A stretch of 64,000 nucleotides of DNA, taken from Sodalinema lacuna_A. Lineage in GTDB: Bacteria; Cyanobacteriota; Cyanobacteriia; Cyanobacteriales; Geitlerinemataceae. Position numbers and translations under genes: made by a program. The DNA lies in NCBI GenBank assembly GCA_900149785.2, contig FSSI02000022.1, positions 1-64,000 on the forward strand, in the 5' to 3' direction. This document shows positions 62,985-64,000 of the stretch, piece by piece (positions within the stretch are counted from its first letter, which is position 1; each line of letters starts with the position of its first letter). The notes below the pieces were generated by a model, which did not search any database, was not told where the DNA came from, and worked only from the letters and a program-made list of their open reading frames with translations.

Positions 62985-63042
62985 CCCCAAGGCGCGATCG
63001 CGAAGCGTGCAAACCGCAATCACCAGCGATCGCACCTTGGGG
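62985..63042 (+). terminator. Hairpin terminator with a HIP1-type repeat in stem and loop
   Basis: ccccaaggcgcgatcgc (62985-63001) pairs with gcgatcgcaccttgggg (63026-63042) with one mismatch, followed by TTTCTTTC. The loop holds gaagcgtgc, the same repeat as in the hybrid kinase gene at 21.9 kb. It probably ends the second RTX-TPR transcript. Confidence 0.75.
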
Positions 63043-63109
63043 TTTCTTTCAGATTGAGTTAGATGACCCTCAAGATGAATAAGATCACCGCCCTCAGAAA
63101 TACTTATTA

Positions 63110-64000
63110 ATGATGGCACAGGGCAACAGGGCAATCTCTGAGCAACGAGACCCCGACTCGAATAATCTGCGAAAATTTCTCAATTATCGCCGTCCACGCT
63201 GTGCCACTGTCGCTTCTTGCAAGGTTATGGATAACGCTTTTCGCTATTGGCAACTGGTGCATCTGACCTCATCAGGCCAGTCTCAGCCTCACGTCAAACC
63301 TCAGGTTCAAACTTGGCTGCAAACACGCTTCGGGAACCTCCTTCTCGATCCAGATTACCCAGAACCGTACCTTCAACGGCAATTATTAGCCGACTGGCGT
63401 CAGGGAGAGGACGAAGCAGATATCGCTCAGTTGAGTCTTCGTTGCTTTATTAGCCATCAGATTCGTCAGGCCTGTCTACATCTAAGTCAACGCTATCGGG
63501 ACTGCTACGGACTTTACGCCGAGGAGTTATTTCCCCTGGTTTTGGATGATGACGGGACGCGATCGTCGCGGTATCGTCCTCTAAGTTTAGATATTTTGGA
63601 GAGTTATGACCCCAATAAATCCGCCTTGAGTACCTGGACGCGTCAACTCACCTACAACCATCCGGGATTGAATCGCGTACTGTTAGAGAAGGGCATCTAT
63701 CGGGCCAGCGATTGGGCTATTCTCAATGATACAAATTGTGACCAGCTTGAACGGATCTTGCGGGAGTATCACCTATGTAGCGACTATGAAATTACTCAGG
63801 CCCGGAAATTGTTACAACAGTATCAATGGGTGTATCGACGCGATCGCCTATTGCAAAGGCGTCGCGGTAAAACGGGACGATGTCAAGTTCCTAGTCGGGA
63901 ACAGTTACAACAGATGAACCCCACGGTTTCTAGCCAGGTTGTCCTCAGACAACTCAAACAGCTTGCAGCACAATTACGTGACTATCGAGTTCATGTTCGC
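63110..64000 (+). CDS. Unrecognised protein (partial, 3' end outside window)
   Basis: The frame is open for 297 codons from ATG-ATG at 63110 to the end of the window. The protein is rich in Gln, Arg and Leu and mostly helical: QLSLRCFISHQIRQACLHL, LDILESYDPNKSALSTWTR, ILREYHLCSDYEITQARKLL. YDPNKSALSTW is reminiscent of segments in sigma-factor-like cyanobacterial proteins, but I cannot place it securely. Codon use fits the neighbouring core genes. Confidence 0.65.
   Translation, partial: MMAQGNRAISEQRDPDSNNLRKFLNYRRPRCATVASCKVMDNAFRYWQLVHLTSSGQSQPHVKPQVQTWLQTRFGNLLLDPDYPEPYLQRQLLADWRQGEDEADIAQLSLRCFISHQIRQACLHLSQRYRDCYGLYAEELFPLVLDDDGTRSSRYRPLSLDILESYDPNKSALSTWTRQLTYNHPGLNRVLLEKGIYRASDWAILNDTNCDQLERILREYHLCSDYEITQARKLLQQYQWVYRRDRLLQRRRGKTGRCQVPSREQLQQMNPTVSSQVVLRQLKQLAAQLRDYRVHVR

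Overview
The window is a 64 kb piece of a cyanobacterial chromosome. It carries the photosystem II genes psbI and psb28, a DUF3769 (LptD-like) outer-membrane protein and a two-partner-secretion adhesin, and the palindrome GCGATCGC (HIP1) is very frequent. Moderate-to-high GC, abundant short tandem repeats and the gene content suggest a filamentous, non-heterocystous lineage, but the genus cannot be fixed from this sequence. No rRNA, tRNA or CRISPR array was seen.

Layout. 1-13 kb: Ski2-like helicase, a pterin/Fe-S group (6-pyruvoyl-tetrahydropterin synthase, sufE, folE), a MORN protein, a lipoprotein, ispE, a cell-wall amidase and two tandem membrane glycosyltransferases. 13-24 kb: a secreted haemagglutinin-type adhesin, an IS5-type transposase remnant, a CbiG-CobJ fusion for cobalamin synthesis, and a very large hybrid sensor kinase ending in a class III nucleotide cyclase. 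24-35 kb: mfd, an RCK-type ion channel, a hydrogenase-protease-like protein overlapping a DUF218 gene, and a ctp protease. 35-43 kb: psb28, a TPR protein, a GH3-type adenylase, an acyltransferase, then tadA, a HTH regulator, dps and sulfiredoxin on the minus strand, facing psbI. 43-47 kb: DUF3769 protein, a hypothetical protein and a Uma2 nuclease.

47-58 kb is an AT-richer accessory (defence) island. Its core is a five-gene plus-strand operon at 49487-53335: a zinc-ribbon protein, an E1-like adenylating enzyme, a small ubiquitin-like (YukD-type) protein, an E2-like conjugating enzyme with HPN motif and candidate cysteine, and a JAMM/JAB peptidase with a large N-terminal extension. The set can charge, transfer and remove a ubiquitin-like modifier, like the Bil/Bub antiphage systems. 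A short NB-ARC ATPase with an N-terminal HTH is transcribed divergently. Around it lie an HNH-family protein cut off before its nuclease domain, an orphan antitoxin-like gene, an MNT-type nucleotidyltransferase, a VapBC pair, and a DUF262 + HEPN gene pair enclosed by near-identical 303-bp direct repeats. Those repeats contain the 3' end of a wrecked cysteine desulfurase gene, pieces of which occur at three places.

58-64 kb: a small membrane protein, a metallo-beta-lactamase-fold hydrolase, two tandem paralogues that join RTX calcium-binding repeats to TPR repeats and share an identical-length conserved leader, and an unrecognised gene running off the end.
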